DNA from: Liolophura sinensis | Lineage: Eukaryota; Mollusca; Polyplacophora; Chitonida; Chitonidae | NCBI RefSeq assembly: GCF_032854445.1 | Contig: NC_088304.1 | Coordinates: 22,581,704-22,645,703, forward strand | DNA: 64,000 nt | Reading direction: 5' to 3' | Shown here: piece after piece, positions 10,493-21,672 of the stretch | How the letters are laid out: each line of letters starts with the position of its first letter | How positions within the stretch are numbered: position 1 is the stretch's first letter | Translations under genes and position numbers: made by a program | The notes under the pieces: model-generated | What the model was told of the DNA's origin: nothing | The model's input: only the letters and a program-made list of their open reading frames with translations | Database searches by the model: none

Positions 10493-12074
10493 CTGGAACA
10501 AGTCAGAAACCAATACAGTACATTACAGGACCTGTAAGTTTTGCATATATACATCAATCGTATATTTATTACACAACTTCCTAGCTGATTAAATCCAGAA
10601 TATTTCAATCATATTTCAATCAACAGGCCAGTCAGGTTTGAGGATGAAGGGAGTGGGTAAAGTTGGCCTGGAGCAAACTGCAGGCACTTGCCAAGAGCCC
10701 CACAACCTTGCCCAGCACCTGACTAGTTTTGTTATTTTGTTTGATTGGAGGTCATCACTATTTAACAATATTTTGGTCTCCTTATTTCACGTTGGACCCA
10801 GTCCCGACATTCTTACAGCGCTGCCTCACTCAAACCCTATGCCAAAGACACCAAACATGTCATCCCACATAATCTCATTATACAGACACCAGATTGACCA
10901 GCACTTGGTCTATACTTCTTATGATAAGCACTTGTGACACAGTACCCTTACTCCTCAACCATTAGTAATGGTAATTTATTCACGTTTCATTATTTGATTT
11001 GGGGGATAAGACTACATCAATTGGGTTGGTCAGATTCAGCGCTTCACAAAACAATGCTCCCAGAATTTATTTATTTGATTGGTGTTTTACGTCATACTCA
11101 AGAATATTTCACTAATACGACAGCGGCCAGCATTATGGTGGGAGGAAACCTTGCAGAGCACCGGAGCAAACCCACGACTATCCGCAGGTTGTTGACAGAC
11201 CTTCCCACTTACGGCAATGCTCCGAGAACATGCTTTAACAAAAGTCACTGGTTTCTCAGCGTTATGCATAACTTGACACCGGATTGAACCACCATCTACC
11301 CCTAACATAGCAGTGGCTTCATTTACATGTACTATACCATCATGACCATTGCGACAACTACGTTTTCATAGGCATGCAACCTTATGTGATCGCTGGTGAG
11401 GGGGCTATTAGTCTTTGTCTAGAACGGAGCTTTAGCGGAGTAAGCTAGCAATGCCCGTCATAAGGAAAGAAAGTCCTATACAGCTTGAATCCATCTTGCC
11501 ATTGTGTGGGAACCTCCATTTTTTCCCCATTTCAGGAGCTCGGAGTTCAGGTTTAAAACAAAACCTAGGTGTGCTGGTAAGACAGTCACCTGACAAACTC
11601 AAAGAGTCTGGGGAGAATGAACGGTTTGTCTTCTGTAAAATATCAAGGCCTTGCTACGATGTCGAAATTAAACAAAAGTGAGGTAATTTTGAAATTTCGT
11701 ATCTGTACACCTATACAGCAGTTAATGCACATATTAACACTATCCAATACTTTTTGCATGGAGACAGAAAGGGTAATCTTTAATTGAATTAATACTTAAG
11801 TCACCTGATATTCTTGAGGGAAAGATGAGGCTATTTCAAAATGGCCTAAAATTTCCACCACGACTAACTTCCAAAACTTGACTGATCCTGAGAGTTTAAT
11901 TGATCTTTAAACGAAAAAGTTGATCTTTAAATGGAAAAGTGTTTAGAGGTTTGTATAAAAGGCTGGATGATATAGTAGTTGAAAAATGTCAATTTCAGCA
12001 CCAAAGTAAAATTCGATTTTTTACATGTACACCTGATTCTATAAATGCAATTTTGGGGGGCAAAGAAGACTTAC
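10493..12074 (-). other. Intron between E6 and E7 (1.6 kb)
   Basis: Holds one SINE-A (11066-11230) and a diverged MITE-3-like stretch near 11880-12030. The remaining sequence (10493-11065, 11231-11879) shows no coding or structured features. Confidence 0.85.
11066..11230 (-). mobile_element. SINE-A, head-truncated
   Basis: TTATTTGATTGGTGTTTTAC, TACTCAAGAATATTTCAC, GCGGCCAGCATTATGGTGGG, ACTATCCGCAGGTTG, GACCTTCCCACTTACGG. Confidence 0.92.
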
Positions 12075-12166
12075 ATTTTGCCTGTGTCAGCTTTCCTGCA
12101 GCCATACACTTCACCAAATCCTCCCCTCCCTATGATTCTATGTACACTGAAATCATTCATGGATAG
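12075..12166 (-). CDS. GRK2: GRK2/3 exon E6 (kinase domain start, glycine-rich loop)
   Basis: 92 nt, acceptor TTCTTTTGCAG and donor GTAAGT. It reads [16 protein letters not shown] followed by [14 protein letters not shown], then AT of the Met codon completed by E7. [10 protein letters not shown] is the ATP-binding glycine-rich loop (GxGxFG), identical to vertebrate GRK2. The acceptor is unusual in context: only about 35 bp of original intron remains between the exon and a full-length SINE-A (12202-12450). That stretch is a polypyrimidine tract plus one good branch-point candidate (TTTAC, A at 12197), which lies inside the SINE's target-site duplication. Confidence 0.97.
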
Positions 12167-12201
12167 CTGCAAAAGAAAAAAAAAAAAAGGACAGAGTAAA
12201 T
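12167..12201 (-). promoter_or_regulatory. E6 branch-point and polypyrimidine region at a SINE edge
   Basis: In gene sense: ATTTACTCTGTCC, then a T-rich run and TTTTGCAG. The only good branch-point match close to the acceptor is TTTAC with its A at 12197, about 31 nt from the exon. It lies in the 11-bp direct repeat (12191-12201) that flanks the SINE. Confidence 0.55.
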
Positions 12202-12450
12202 TTGTTCATTTATTAATTTACACCATGTTTCACTTATACGCCGGCGGCCAGCATTTTAGTAGGAGGAAACCAGGGAGAGTTCAGGGGAAACCTGTAACGA
12301 TCCGCAGGATGCTGGAAGACCTTACCACATGTTACCCGAAAAGAAGCCAGCATAGGCTGAACTTAAACTCACAGCTATCCCATTGGTAAGAGGCTCCTGA
12401 GTAATTGTGCTGCTCTAGTATGCTAACCACTAGGCCACGGAGGTCTGCTA
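12202..12450 (-). mobile_element. SINE-A, near full length, at the E6 acceptor
   Basis: It runs from the ATTT tail (TTCATTTATTAATTTAC) through GGCGGCCAGCATTTTAGTAG, GATCCGCAGGATGCTGGAAG and AAGCCAGCATAGGCTG to the tRNA head (AACCACTAGGCCACGGAGG). Flanks ACAGAGTAAAT (12191-12201) and ACAAAGTAAAT (12451-12461) form an 11-bp target-site duplication with one mismatch. It is in the same sense as the gene. Confidence 0.93.
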
Positions 12451-12742
12451 ACAAAGTAAATAGAAAATATGGTCACAGGATGACTTGAGGTGTTCATTTA
12501 TTTATTTCTTTGATAGATGCCTTATACCTCAGGGTGGTATAATTCCAGGGCACGTCCCTGGGGATACCACTGCATCATGTCAGATACATTTGTTAGCTGA
12601 CATGTACATTTACCTGACAAACCATATGACATAAAGCTGGAGCTGAAACAGCGAAATTCAAGATTGGAGTAATGCAACCACCTCCGTCAGGGTTTAGTTG
12701 TTTGAACTGAGCTAGTGCACACATGCTACATACAGACGACAC

Positions 12743-12918
12743 AAACCTTAATTCTTTAACCTTTTCAACCACCTCTACAACCAATATCTTGAAATATTCT
12801 ATAAGAGAAATATGGGGCGTAGAGAACTAATTTCAGCATCTTTTCGATAATAATTCTATGCATAAATTCCACTTTTAAAAACTGCTTTAGGGGTCGAAAA
12901 TGTTGAAGATTTACAGTA
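12743..12918 (+). mobile_element. MITE-2 copy
   Basis: The left end ACCTTAATTCTTTAACCTTT and the right end (reverse complement TACTGTAAATCTTCAACATT) are imperfect inverted repeats. The interior (TAATTCTATGCATAAATTCC) is similar to copies at 21438 and 26476. Confidence 0.7.
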
Positions 12919-13059
12919 GCCAGCACATATTTTACCAGTTCAACATTCGCGTCTAACACTGAGGAAGTACCAATCTAGTTATTGTTCAAAAGCAGACATT
13001 TTCTTTACAAACATACACGTAGTGTCTTTACAACACTTCTTTCCATCTAAATGTTAGTT

Positions 13060-13175
13060 TACTTATTTGATTGGTCTTTTACGCCGTACTCAAGAATATT
13101 TCCCTTATACGATGGCGATCAACATTATGCTGGGAGAAAACAGGGCAGACCTTCCCACGTACAGCCGGAGATGTC
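13060..13175 (-). mobile_element. SINE-A, internally deleted
   Basis: TTACTTATTTGATTGGTC, ACGCCGTACTCAAGAATATT, ATGCTGGGAGAAAACAGGGC, then directly GACCTTCCCACGTAC. The CGACCATCCGCAGGTTGCTGG segment is missing. Confidence 0.88.
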
Positions 13176-14480
13176 TAAATGTTAGAGAAAATAACATGAC
13201 AGTATATATTGTCATGAAACTGCCATCAATTTCCCAGATGAACATATTATTATCAAATATCTGGTTGGAAAGACGAAACATGCAGCTTCCATAAATCATA
13301 CTTGCTGACTTAAAGAAAAAAAAAATCCATAAACATTCAACAACAAAAACAAATATCTAATTCCAAATGAAGATATTTCATGACTTGTAAGTCGTGTCAG
13401 ATGACAAATATATTTCCATTATTCCTTTCGCGAAATATTCCAACAGATAGATCAGACATGAAAAAAGAAAAGAAAGAAGCAACTAAATTAGTCTTGGAGA
13501 CCGATTGGATATTGGCGATTTGATCAGGCGTTATTGATTAGTCGTCATTGGGTGCAGAGTAAAGCAGTTCAGTGTCTGGAGCCGGTGACTTGCCAAAAGC
13601 CGGCGTACAAAAGACCACATAAATGGCCACCCTATAATAAGGTTATGGGATTTCCATGGTCACTAAAGCCATATTGCTTTTGCTGTAGTTTACTCCAAAT
13701 AATCTGCACTGTAATGAAATAATGCAGGCCAGTTTCCGGGTGGCGGTTTAACAATGTAACATGTCAGTGTGAGATCTAGATTGCCGAGCGGCTGCCGCAG
13801 AAAAAAAAAACCTCATTCATCAATAATCCGATTATGATTGATCTGCCGTTGAACAAACCGAGCCTGGCGGGCACTGCTGGTAGCCTACAGAATCAGCCTT
13901 TGGTAGACGCCTGGTGAGAACCGATCGAGCTAGGCTCAGACAAAATATGGCCTGCTTGGAGACAAGATGGCACAAAACTGGGAGAGAATTGACAGAACCA
14001 TTCAATACAACCCACTTCTAACTTCATGCTATTCGTCTGCGGACGTCCATGTCTGTATTTTCCTGAGGAAGTCAGGACATGTGGTCTCATCTCTTCAGAT
14101 ATGTGTAGCAGCCTCAGCAGTACAATTATTCGACATAGCATGATCATACAGGTACAGGCAGAATACATAATAATGCCTTGATCTTTGGCAAGTAGGGGGT
14201 AAAAGTCAGTAGGCTTTCCTACTTTTTTTTGTCTTCCCTGATTATGACTGGAGTTCCATACGGGTTCCTCCCAACATAAACGCTGGTCGCCATCACACAT
14301 GTATCAGTGAAATTGTTCTTCATTACAGGGTAAAATTCCCATGAAGTATATGTTTTGCACGGGCACAAAAGTTTGTTTTCTGACCTTTAATCTGGTCTGT
14401 TCATCGTGTTCATAAACTTTAAATGGAGAAAATGAGCAAATCTCAAAACAAATCAGACCATTTTAGAACCAGATTCCTTG

Positions 14481-14701
14481 TAAACTAATTCCTCCACCTT
14501 TCGCATATGAAAGATCAACTTTCAGTGCAATTGGTGCACATTTATAATTAGATTTTGGAGACAAAACTTCATTGCTTGGATTGGCCACTTTCAGGGCTTC
14601 AGAAAAAGTATATTTTTTTTCAGTCTACACAGAATATTGCCTTCAGTATATGTTTGAATAAACAACTTGCAAACATGCGAAAAGGTTGAAGAATTACAGT
14701 A
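14481..14701 (+). mobile_element. MITE-1 copy
   Basis: The left end ACTAATTCCTCCACCTTTCG is an imperfect inverted repeat of the right end (reverse complement TACTGTAATTCTTCAACCTT). The interior contains TTTTGGAGACAAAACTTCAT and CAGTCTACACAGAATATTGC, shared with copies at 21866, 31567 and 41634. No coding capacity, about 221 bp. Confidence 0.82.
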
Positions 14702-14985
14702 ACACTTCAGGAAAATGCATCTATATGTATGCACCCTATTTCTTCAAAATTCCCACATACATTCATTTACCTAGTGTCTCTTCAACCATATTTTCTGTTG
14801 CAAAAAAAAAAAAAAATCAAATTTTTTGTGGTGCTACGATGATGCCAAAACCCATCAAACATATATTATCACCATAATCAAAGTATTGATTCAATGTTAT
14901 TGAAAAATGTGACAAGGCTGAAGAAAAAGGGTACATTTACTATAACTGAATAGCTATACTTGTACATGTCACAGGTAGTCCTTAC

Positions 14986-15037
14986 TTGAATATTGAGCTC
15001 TAGATTCTTCCACTGACAAAACCTGGTATACTTCTCA
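14986..15037 (-). CDS. GRK2: GRK2/3 exon E5 (RH-kinase linker)
   Basis: 52 nt, acceptor with a run of T ending TTTCAG, donor GTAAGG. The first base completes the Ser codon from E4, then 17 codons read EKYTRFCQWKNLELNIQ. This is nearly identical to vertebrate DKFTRFCQWKNVELNIH, the highly conserved segment just before the kinase domain. It ends in phase 0, and E6 continues with [15 protein letters not shown]-1 copy lies about 285 bp past the donor (14481-14701). Confidence 0.96.
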
Positions 15038-15180
15038 CTGAAAAAAAAATCAAGAGAAAACATTCAATGAAATGAAATATTCAAAACCAAATAACCCGAC
15101 AGCAAGACAATCAATCATATTCTTCAAATTTTATAGGACTCGAGTAATGGCTTCACTTGTGTTTTATTAGAATATTGATT

Positions 15181-15345
15181 TTATCTGCCTTATTGGTGTT
15201 TTACGTCATACTCAAGAATATTTCACTTGTACGTCGGCAACCAGCATTATTGTGGGAGGAAACCGGGCAGAGCCTAGCAGAAACTCACGAACATCAGCTA
15301 GCTGCTGACAGACCTTCTCACATACAGCTGGAGAGGAAGCCAGCA
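15181..15345 (-). mobile_element. SINE-A, head-truncated
   Basis: TTATTGGTGTTTTACGTC, ACTCAAGAATATTTCACTTG, AACCAGCATTATTGTGGGAG, GGAGAGGAAGCCAGCA. Confidence 0.9.
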
Positions 15346-16512
15346 ACAGTATTAGAATATCGAATGAATTGACTCTGAGGCAGTGTTTGGGGTAACTATG
15401 TCATAAATGTATTAAACATGGCATCAAAATCCTGCTCTTATGATCTAGTGATTGGGCTGTAACACAGGCACCTTGCTTCCAAATTCTGAAACTGGCATAA
15501 AAGAATTCCGCTCAACTCAAACTTGAAGCTCCCAACCCAACAAACTTGAGCTTTTAACACCAGCCAACCAGCCAGACTTCACAAACCTATACACTGCATT
15601 TTGCTGTGCCAATTCAACCAAAAAGTAGTAGAAACATGGAAACAGTTGCAAAATACTACAACAGAAAACAGGCAATAATTTTCAAAACAATTTTCTACCA
15701 AAATTTTGCCTGTGGGCATATTGGGAAGAACTCGCTCACCTAAAACTAACCTATTTTCTTTATTTGTTTGTTTTCATGTTTAAAAATAAGTAGCAGGAAA
15801 TATTTAAGTCCCTCACGAGAGGGAAAGGTTTCATTCTAGACAATTTGGAATTCTCAAATCAGTAACCCTGACTGCCTTCATACATGTACAAAGTGAAAAT
15901 TAATTGAGTATGACATTGTACTTCAGAACCAATCAAATACATAATTCCATATACAGAATACTCATGCAGGTGCAGGATATGACATTAGCACTAATTGGGC
16001 CTCCACAAACTGGCTCTGCTTTACTCAATCTGCCCTAACGGCTTTAAATCACCAGTCATGCTAGTGCACCTCCTAAACGTGGTTCATGGACTTGAATCGC
16101 AGACAGTGATCTTTTATCAACTAGCATGAATAAACATACATGAACACAACTAGGCCAAGTAGTTCTATGAAGTAAGTCTTTATCACACATCCATGTCTTA
16201 AAGGATGATTTTTATTGTTGGCAAGGGCAACGAGTATTACAGACAAAACAGAAATTGTATTTTCTCCCGCGCCCAATAAATACTTTATCCGTCCATCAGC
16301 AGAATGAGGCATACAGGGCTATGAACCAAGGTGGGGTGTCACTCCAGGCGTTCACAGCACAGAAGAAATGACTGATTCTATTGGCAAGAACAAGTGCTTT
16401 GTGAGCCAAATGCCGGCTTTATACACTTTATTCAATCAAATCCTTCACAAACTTATCACCCCCAAACCCTCTCCAGTGCCACTGATTTAGTTTCTCACTG
16501 AATGATCAGATT

Positions 16513-16526
16513 ATTACCATGGCAAC
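16513..16526. promoter_or_regulatory. RFX X-box-like palindrome 1
   Basis: ATTACCATGGCAAC matches the known palindromic RFX-factor X-box (GTTACCATGGCAAC type) at 13 of 14 positions. A related GGTTACCGTTGCC lies 11 bp further on (16537-16549). Function is inference. Confidence 0.4.
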
Positions 16527-17270
16527 CACAGCCATTGGTTACCGTTGCCGTGGTCCCCAGATAGCTCCGCTTTTGTCAATAGCCATTTAAAATGTTTATA
16601 CTGTCCTCTAGACTATCACAAATAATTAATACGCATAATTCCATAGCACTTGCTAAAATGAACCAATCAGTTGCCATCAATATCACGGCTGCTGGATAAC
16701 CACTATGTCCCATGGAGTTCGGTGAAAAATCAGAGCCGAAAGTCTCCAGAGAGGTTATCGTGCCACTGATATGCCTTGAGGGAGGCCAGGGCCAATGCGC
16801 CATCATAATCAAAATGCATGGCTAAATTCCTACAGCACAACAATATAAAATCTGTAATAGCATCTTGCTAATAAAGCCTGAGCCCATTGGGAGCGTACAG
16901 CCTGCCTCACTCCATACAACCAACTGCAACCTGCTTCAGGCTGTGATGATCCATATCATTGTACAGAATACGTTATGTGACCGACATAAATATATTTAAG
17001 CCCGATGTAAACTACGTTAAATGATTTAAAATTCTGCCCGTGACTCGCTTGCACATTTCGCTCGATTCTGTGAGTTCTGTTGATCTTATTTCAAAGTTGT
17101 TTAAAGGTTTATTGGGAAGTTAGGATGATTTTCTTACATTTTTTTTAAATGTCGCCATGTATCTGTAATCCTGACAGGCAATGCATGTGCTCACAAAGTG
17201 GATGACATATTTGTGCCACTGGTGGTTTCAATGCCCGAGGCCCCGATTCACAGTGGTTTACATGCATATA

Positions 17271-17284
17271 ATTACCATGGCAAC
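17271..17284. promoter_or_regulatory. RFX X-box-like palindrome 2
   Basis: The same 14-mer ATTACCATGGCAAC recurs 758 bp from the first within the only long repeat-free part of this intron. Confidence 0.4.
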
Positions 17285-17645
17285 GTAATGCTGAGAATAC
17301 TTCCCTATGGTGGGTCATTCATTTATCCATGTACGCACAGTGCAAGAGTACAGAGTGCTAGAGGCAAACTGTGAAATCAGAGATCCATATATTTCTGATA
17401 CTCGACATTCACACCGATCGGAAACCCATCGGGGGTAGAAAGTACAGTGCCTTTTGTATCTTTATAGCTCGTCAACACGCAGGTGTCTTAATTGATCGTT
17501 CAGTGGTGAAATATGACAAAACAACATTACCGACCAAATTTGCTTTTCTTTATTAATGCATCTATATTGCTGTTTCAGTTATTAAATTGCCTTTGATCAT
17601 CTTCTTTTCAAAGTGTGAGTGATATTACAGTATTGCATATGTCCA

Positions 17646-17812
17646 TATTTATTTATTTATTTATTTGATTGGTGTTTTACGCCCTACTCATGAATATTTC
17701 ACTTATATGACGGCAGCCAGCATTATGGTGAGAGGAAACCGAGCAAAGCCCGGGGGAAACCCACGACCATCCGCAGGTTGCTGGCAGACCTTCTCACTAC
17801 GGCTGTAGAGAC
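17646..17812 (-). mobile_element. SINE-A, head-truncated
   Basis: ATTTATTTATTTGATTGGTG, CTCATGAATATTTCACTTAT, GCAGCCAGCATTATGGTGAG, GACCATCCGCAGGTTGCTGG, ACCTTCTCACTACGGC. Confidence 0.93.
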
Positions 17813-18387
17813 ACATGAACCTGCACACAAATCACCCGATGACCTGATATTTGTACCACAGCCTTGCCTTCAGCATTGCATAGGTGTATAACATCTAGTT
17901 ATTGATCAGTATATACTTTCATCTAACAGCTCGACGTCTCGCCATTACATGTGTACAGATGGAACATAATTACTGTATTACACCTGAAGTTTAGTAGGTA
18001 AAAATTCCCTTTCAGAAGCACATGAAGGGCTTAAACTAGCACTTTTGATGCCAACACTAAGGTTTCTCCCCCCTCCCCCACCCCACCACCACCCACTCCC
18101 ACCCCACTACACCATAAAAACAAAAAATTAATCAAACTTCAGATATCACTTTCTGGTGGTCATACAAGCTGGATGAATCAACTAGAAACAAGAAAAAATG
18201 TATGTGTCTCTTAAAAAATTCTGAACTTTTGGATGAAATTTATAGAATTAAATTACCAAATCAGTGAGACAAACTGCTGGTAGCCGTTATCCCCCATTTA
18301 CTGCTTTGAAGGTGGATCCTGAATTTTGGTCACATAACGATTTCAGACCAATGAAGAATTTTCCGCTTATACGATGGTGGGCGGTTT

Positions 18388-18404
18388 TTTTTTTTTTTTT
18401 TTTT
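18388..18404. repeat. Poly-T tract
   Basis: A T run of about 17 next to TTTTCCGCTTATACGATGG, which resembles a SINE-A scrap. Confidence 0.7.
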
Positions 18405-18569
18405 GGTAGTGAAAGATAAGCACTCCATACATAGAGATATGCACACCACAATGGCGAGAGACAAACAATTTACAAGGAACATTAGACTGAGCAAATGGAC
18501 ACAGAGCATCATCAAGCACCTGCAGTCATCAAGATCCAACAAACAGACAGAATCTCCCCATTGTCACTT

Positions 18570-18645
18570 TTATTTATTTATTTGATTGCAGAGCCCAGGG
18601 AAAACCTATGACCATCCACTGGTTGCTGGCAGACCCACTCACTTG
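18570..18645 (-). mobile_element. SINE-A, internally deleted
   Basis: TTTATTTATTTATTTGATTG is followed directly by CAGAGCCCAGGGAAAACC and CACTGGTTGCTGGCAGACC. The ACGCCGTACTCAAG...GGAGGAAACC half is deleted. Confidence 0.85.
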
Positions 18646-18961
18646 GTTTTTTCTCTGTACATGTGTGTATATGAGGGTTCCAGCCTGCAGGAGGGCAGGA
18701 AGGGGTTAGTAATGGGCCGTCTCCCACTAGCTTACTTCTCCTGCTGGTTGGGACAGTTACGGGGACAGCACTATTGGTTGTGCTTTCACGTGTATGAATG
18801 CATGTTAGCTTCACTTTTCAAACTACATGATGCTTTATCTTGTTTTATATCTACTGATGTATTTTTTGGATCGGACTCTGAAGAACATATATACTGTTTT
18901 CTCTATGAAGGCCTTTGAGAAGAACACTGTCTCATTGTAAATTGACCCAGCTACCTTTGAT

Positions 18962-19206
18962 TTATTTATTTATCTGATTGGTGTTTTATGCTGTACTCAA
19001 GAATATTTCACTTATACGACGGCTGCCAGCATTACGGTGGGAGAAAACCGGGCAGAGCCCGGGGGAAACCCACGGCCATCCGCAGGATGCTGACAGACCT
19101 TCCCACGTACGGCCGGAGAGGAAGCCAGCATGAGCTGGACTTGAACTCACAGCGACCGCATTGGTGAGAGACTCCTGTGCTAACTGAATAAGCCACGGAG
19201 GCCCCA
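18962..19206 (-). mobile_element. SINE-A, full length with 11-bp target-site duplication
   Basis: 245 bp from the ATTT tail through TACTCAAGAATATTTCACTT, GCTGCCAGCATTACGGTGGG, CCATCCGCAGGATGCTGACA and GCCGGAGAGGAAGCCAGCAT to the tRNA-like head (AGCCACGGAGGCCCC). Flanked by CTACCTTTGAT at 18951-18961 and 19207-19217. Read on the minus strand, box-B-like GAGTTCAAGTCC is present in the head. Confidence 0.96.
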
Positions 19207-19335
19207 CTACCTTTGATAAATAAAGATATTATTATTAAATATGGAAATCTGCACATTAACTGTTCAACATGTTCGAGGTTGGAATTGAACCTGTACCCCA
19301 TGTGTCGACCACGGCCTGCTGCCTGTCGAACTGAA

Positions 19336-19420
19336 TGATTTATTTATCTATTTATTTGATTGGTGTTTTACAGCCCGCGGGTGAAACCCACGACCATCCG
19401 TAGGCTGCTGACAGACGAAC
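19336..19420 (-). mobile_element. SINE-A, internally deleted
   Basis: TTTATTTGATTGGTGTTTTA joined to CAGCCCGCGGGTGAAACCC and ATCCGTAGGCTGCTGACAGA. Confidence 0.85.
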
Positions 19421-20324
19421 TGAATGAAGATTTGAATAGAAAAAGCCAGGGATGAACCCTTGCTGCCACCAGCGAAAGTACACAGTGAATGTTGTATATG
19501 ATAGTCCACCAGAGTAAAAGTGGATAGCTCAGTCAATTACGTAGTGATGAGAATGAATCTTCAGATTTCTCTTATCCCATAGAGTATGTCTGTAGGGATT
19601 GTCCTTTACCCATCCTTCCCTCCTGTCAATACTAAAGTAGCCAGCAAACCAACAAAAGATGCGTCCGTTTTCACTCACCTAGCACTCACTCTACAACAAC
19701 ATGTTATCATTTCCTCAGGGGTGCCATGCCTCTAGTTGGGCTAAAAATCAATAGCCTCTTTAAGCAGACGAAACACTTAGCGAGCACTATAGCCAGTGAT
19801 TCGGAGCCAGTGACGACCTTTCCCCAAACACAAGGTCGTGGCAAAGGGCTTCCCAGAGAGGAATTCATTTTGGGCCAATTTGTCATTGTGTAGGTGATGC
19901 GTATTTGATTTGGATCAGGGGTCTAAAACACGGCTTCAACAAGCCGAACATCAATCCGATCCCGTATGAAGTGACTCTTGTCTGAATCCAGAGTCTTGTT
20001 CACATCCATGTGAGAGTTTACACATGTATGCTTTTACCATATCTAGCTACAAGTACAAGCATTAAATATGATGACTCCACATAACCATTTATAAATGGAT
20101 TCCAAATGTACCATTTTCATTTGCATGCTTATTTTTGAACCCCAGAAGATCAAATCTGAAATAAAATCTGAAATACCTATAAACAAAATTTAGGGCAGGT
20201 CAGTTTTTCATTTTGTCTGAAGTTGGACTTTCTATTTGTACTCAAGTGAGAGAATAATTTCCTGTAGGGAGTACCCGATATATCCGGGTATTTCATCTCT
20301 GTCAGACGCAGCTGCCTGGATGAC

Positions 20325-20327
<3 letters not shown>

Positions 20328-20367
<40 letters not shown>

Positions 20368-20388
20368 TATACATATATATATATATGC

Positions 20389-20424
<36 letters not shown>
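20328..20424. repeat. (TA)n/(TG)n microsatellite beside E4 donor
   Basis: A TA run with occasional CA steps, then nine TG steps, ending 14 bp before the E4 donor edge. In the transcript this reads as a CA run followed by UA repeats. Confidence 0.97.
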
Positions 20425-20438
20425 AAATCATACTTTAC

Positions 20439-20500
20439 CTTTCTATAAATTTTTTAAATATATCCCCCTTTAATGAATTTCGTATTTCTTCTATATATGG
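20439..20500 (-). CDS. GRK2: GRK2/3 exon E4 (end of RH domain)
   Basis: 62 nt, acceptor CTTTTCAG and donor GTAAAG. It reads PYIEEIRNSLKGDIFKKFIE plus two bases (AG) of a Ser codon completed by the first base of E5. It matches vertebrate [21 protein letters not shown]. The donor lacks the consensus GTAAGT, and 14 nt beyond it the intron becomes a (CA)n then (TA)n microsatellite when read in gene sense (20328-20424). CA repeats just downstream of a donor are known in other genes to bind hnRNP L and modulate splicing; that this happens here is inference. The exon has an AT-rich codon choice (AAA, TTA, ATA) and was found only by homology. Confidence 0.93.
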
Positions 20501-21672
20501 CTGAAAAGATAGAAAAATAAACATATATACACTGACTGTCACTTCAATTCATACCCACATGCAAACAACTCTTCTCAGAGAATGTTTAAGATTAAACAAT
20601 GAATTAAACCTCACAGCTGTCCTCGGCACAGATGTACATTTAACTCCATTATTGATTTTAAATTGTAACATACACAAAGAATGCTTATATTTTGTGAAAG
20701 GTGATTATTTGGGAGATACTACAATAAAAGCAAAAAATCAATGGCATTTGTGCTGAATGATTTTTTGACAAAAATCTCCAATATAGCTTTTTTAACAGTC
20801 CGGTGTATTGGTGAAAGAAACTGGATTGCCCTCCGGAAACCTCAGCCCTTCACTTGGTCCCCTACAAACCTCCTGAATTTGAAGGCGCAGCCAAAGCAAA
20901 AAGACCAGCATTTGAACACACCACAAAGGTCAACAGTCAGATAATCGCAGCAAGACAGCACCTTAATCATTTGAGCCAGTACTAAAGACTAAAACCTAAC
21001 AAGTGAAAGATGAAATATACCTCATTACAGATTCGACCAGACAACATGTATACCAGATGTTACCAACTAGGGCCAGCTGCTGTCTCCCAAGTCATTTTAG
21101 AATGACCCGCATGATTCGATAGGACTGGTGTTTTATGCTGTTTTTAGAATAACTCGGAATATTATTTCTATGAACACATACTTTCCACTAATTTTATTCA
21201 GCAAAAAAAAAAATACAAGTACTGTACATCTATAGGAAAGTATACACTGACACAATTGGCAAAAACTGTAAAAAAATAAAATAGTCAATACATCAAACAG
21301 TACTATTCCTGGTAAACTATGCAATTGTATTTCCTATTATCAGCTGAGAAAATCAATTCATTACAAGTTTTTTTATGAATTTGTTTCCACAAAGTGCTTA
21401 CATCTACATGCACTTTGTTGAATATAGATTCACACGCTCCCTAATACTTCAACATTTTAAAATGCCTCTCGGGACAATATTTTGAAACATCTGAGAAAAC
21501 TTAAGGGTGAAAAGAAATACTTTGCACAGTTTTATGAAGCTTGCATCTTTAGTGACACAAATAGATCATTTTGTCATCATTTTCATAGTAATTATATGCA
21601 TACATTCCCGTGAAAAATAGTTAAAAAGGTCGAATAGACTGAAGATTTCCAGTAGGTCACAAGTGTACTTAC
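20501..21672 (-). other. Intron between E3 and E4 (1.2 kb)
   Basis: Single-copy sequence from 20501 to 21437 with no domain-bearing ORF and only a short SINE-A-like scrap near 21120-21140 (GGTGTTTTATGCTG), then a MITE-2 copy (21438-21654) reaching to 18 bp from E3. Confidence 0.85.
21438..21654 (+). mobile_element. MITE-2 copy
   Basis: The left end TCCCTAATACTTCAACATTT and the right end (reverse complement TACTGGAAATCTTCAGTCTA) are imperfect inverted repeats. The interior (GAGAAAACTTAAGGGTGA, TTTTATGAAGCTTGCATC) is closely matched by the reversed copy at 26476-26688. Confidence 0.78.

Larger units (their letters stand above)
12167..14985 (-). other. Intron between E5 and E6 (2.8 kb)
   Basis: Holds SINE-A copies at 12202-12450 and 13060-13175, a MITE-2 (12743-12918) and a MITE-1 (14481-14701). 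The sequence between 13180 and 14480 is single-copy with no exon recognised. Confidence 0.85.
15038..20438 (-). other. Intron between E4 and E5 (5.4 kb)
   Basis: Holds five SINE-A copies (15181, 17646, 18570, 18962, 19336) and the TA/TG microsatellite next to E4. The stretch 15350-17640 is free of dispersed repeats and carries two RFX X-box-like palindromes. The stretches 17815-18565 and 19425-20325 are single-copy without genes. Confidence 0.85.
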
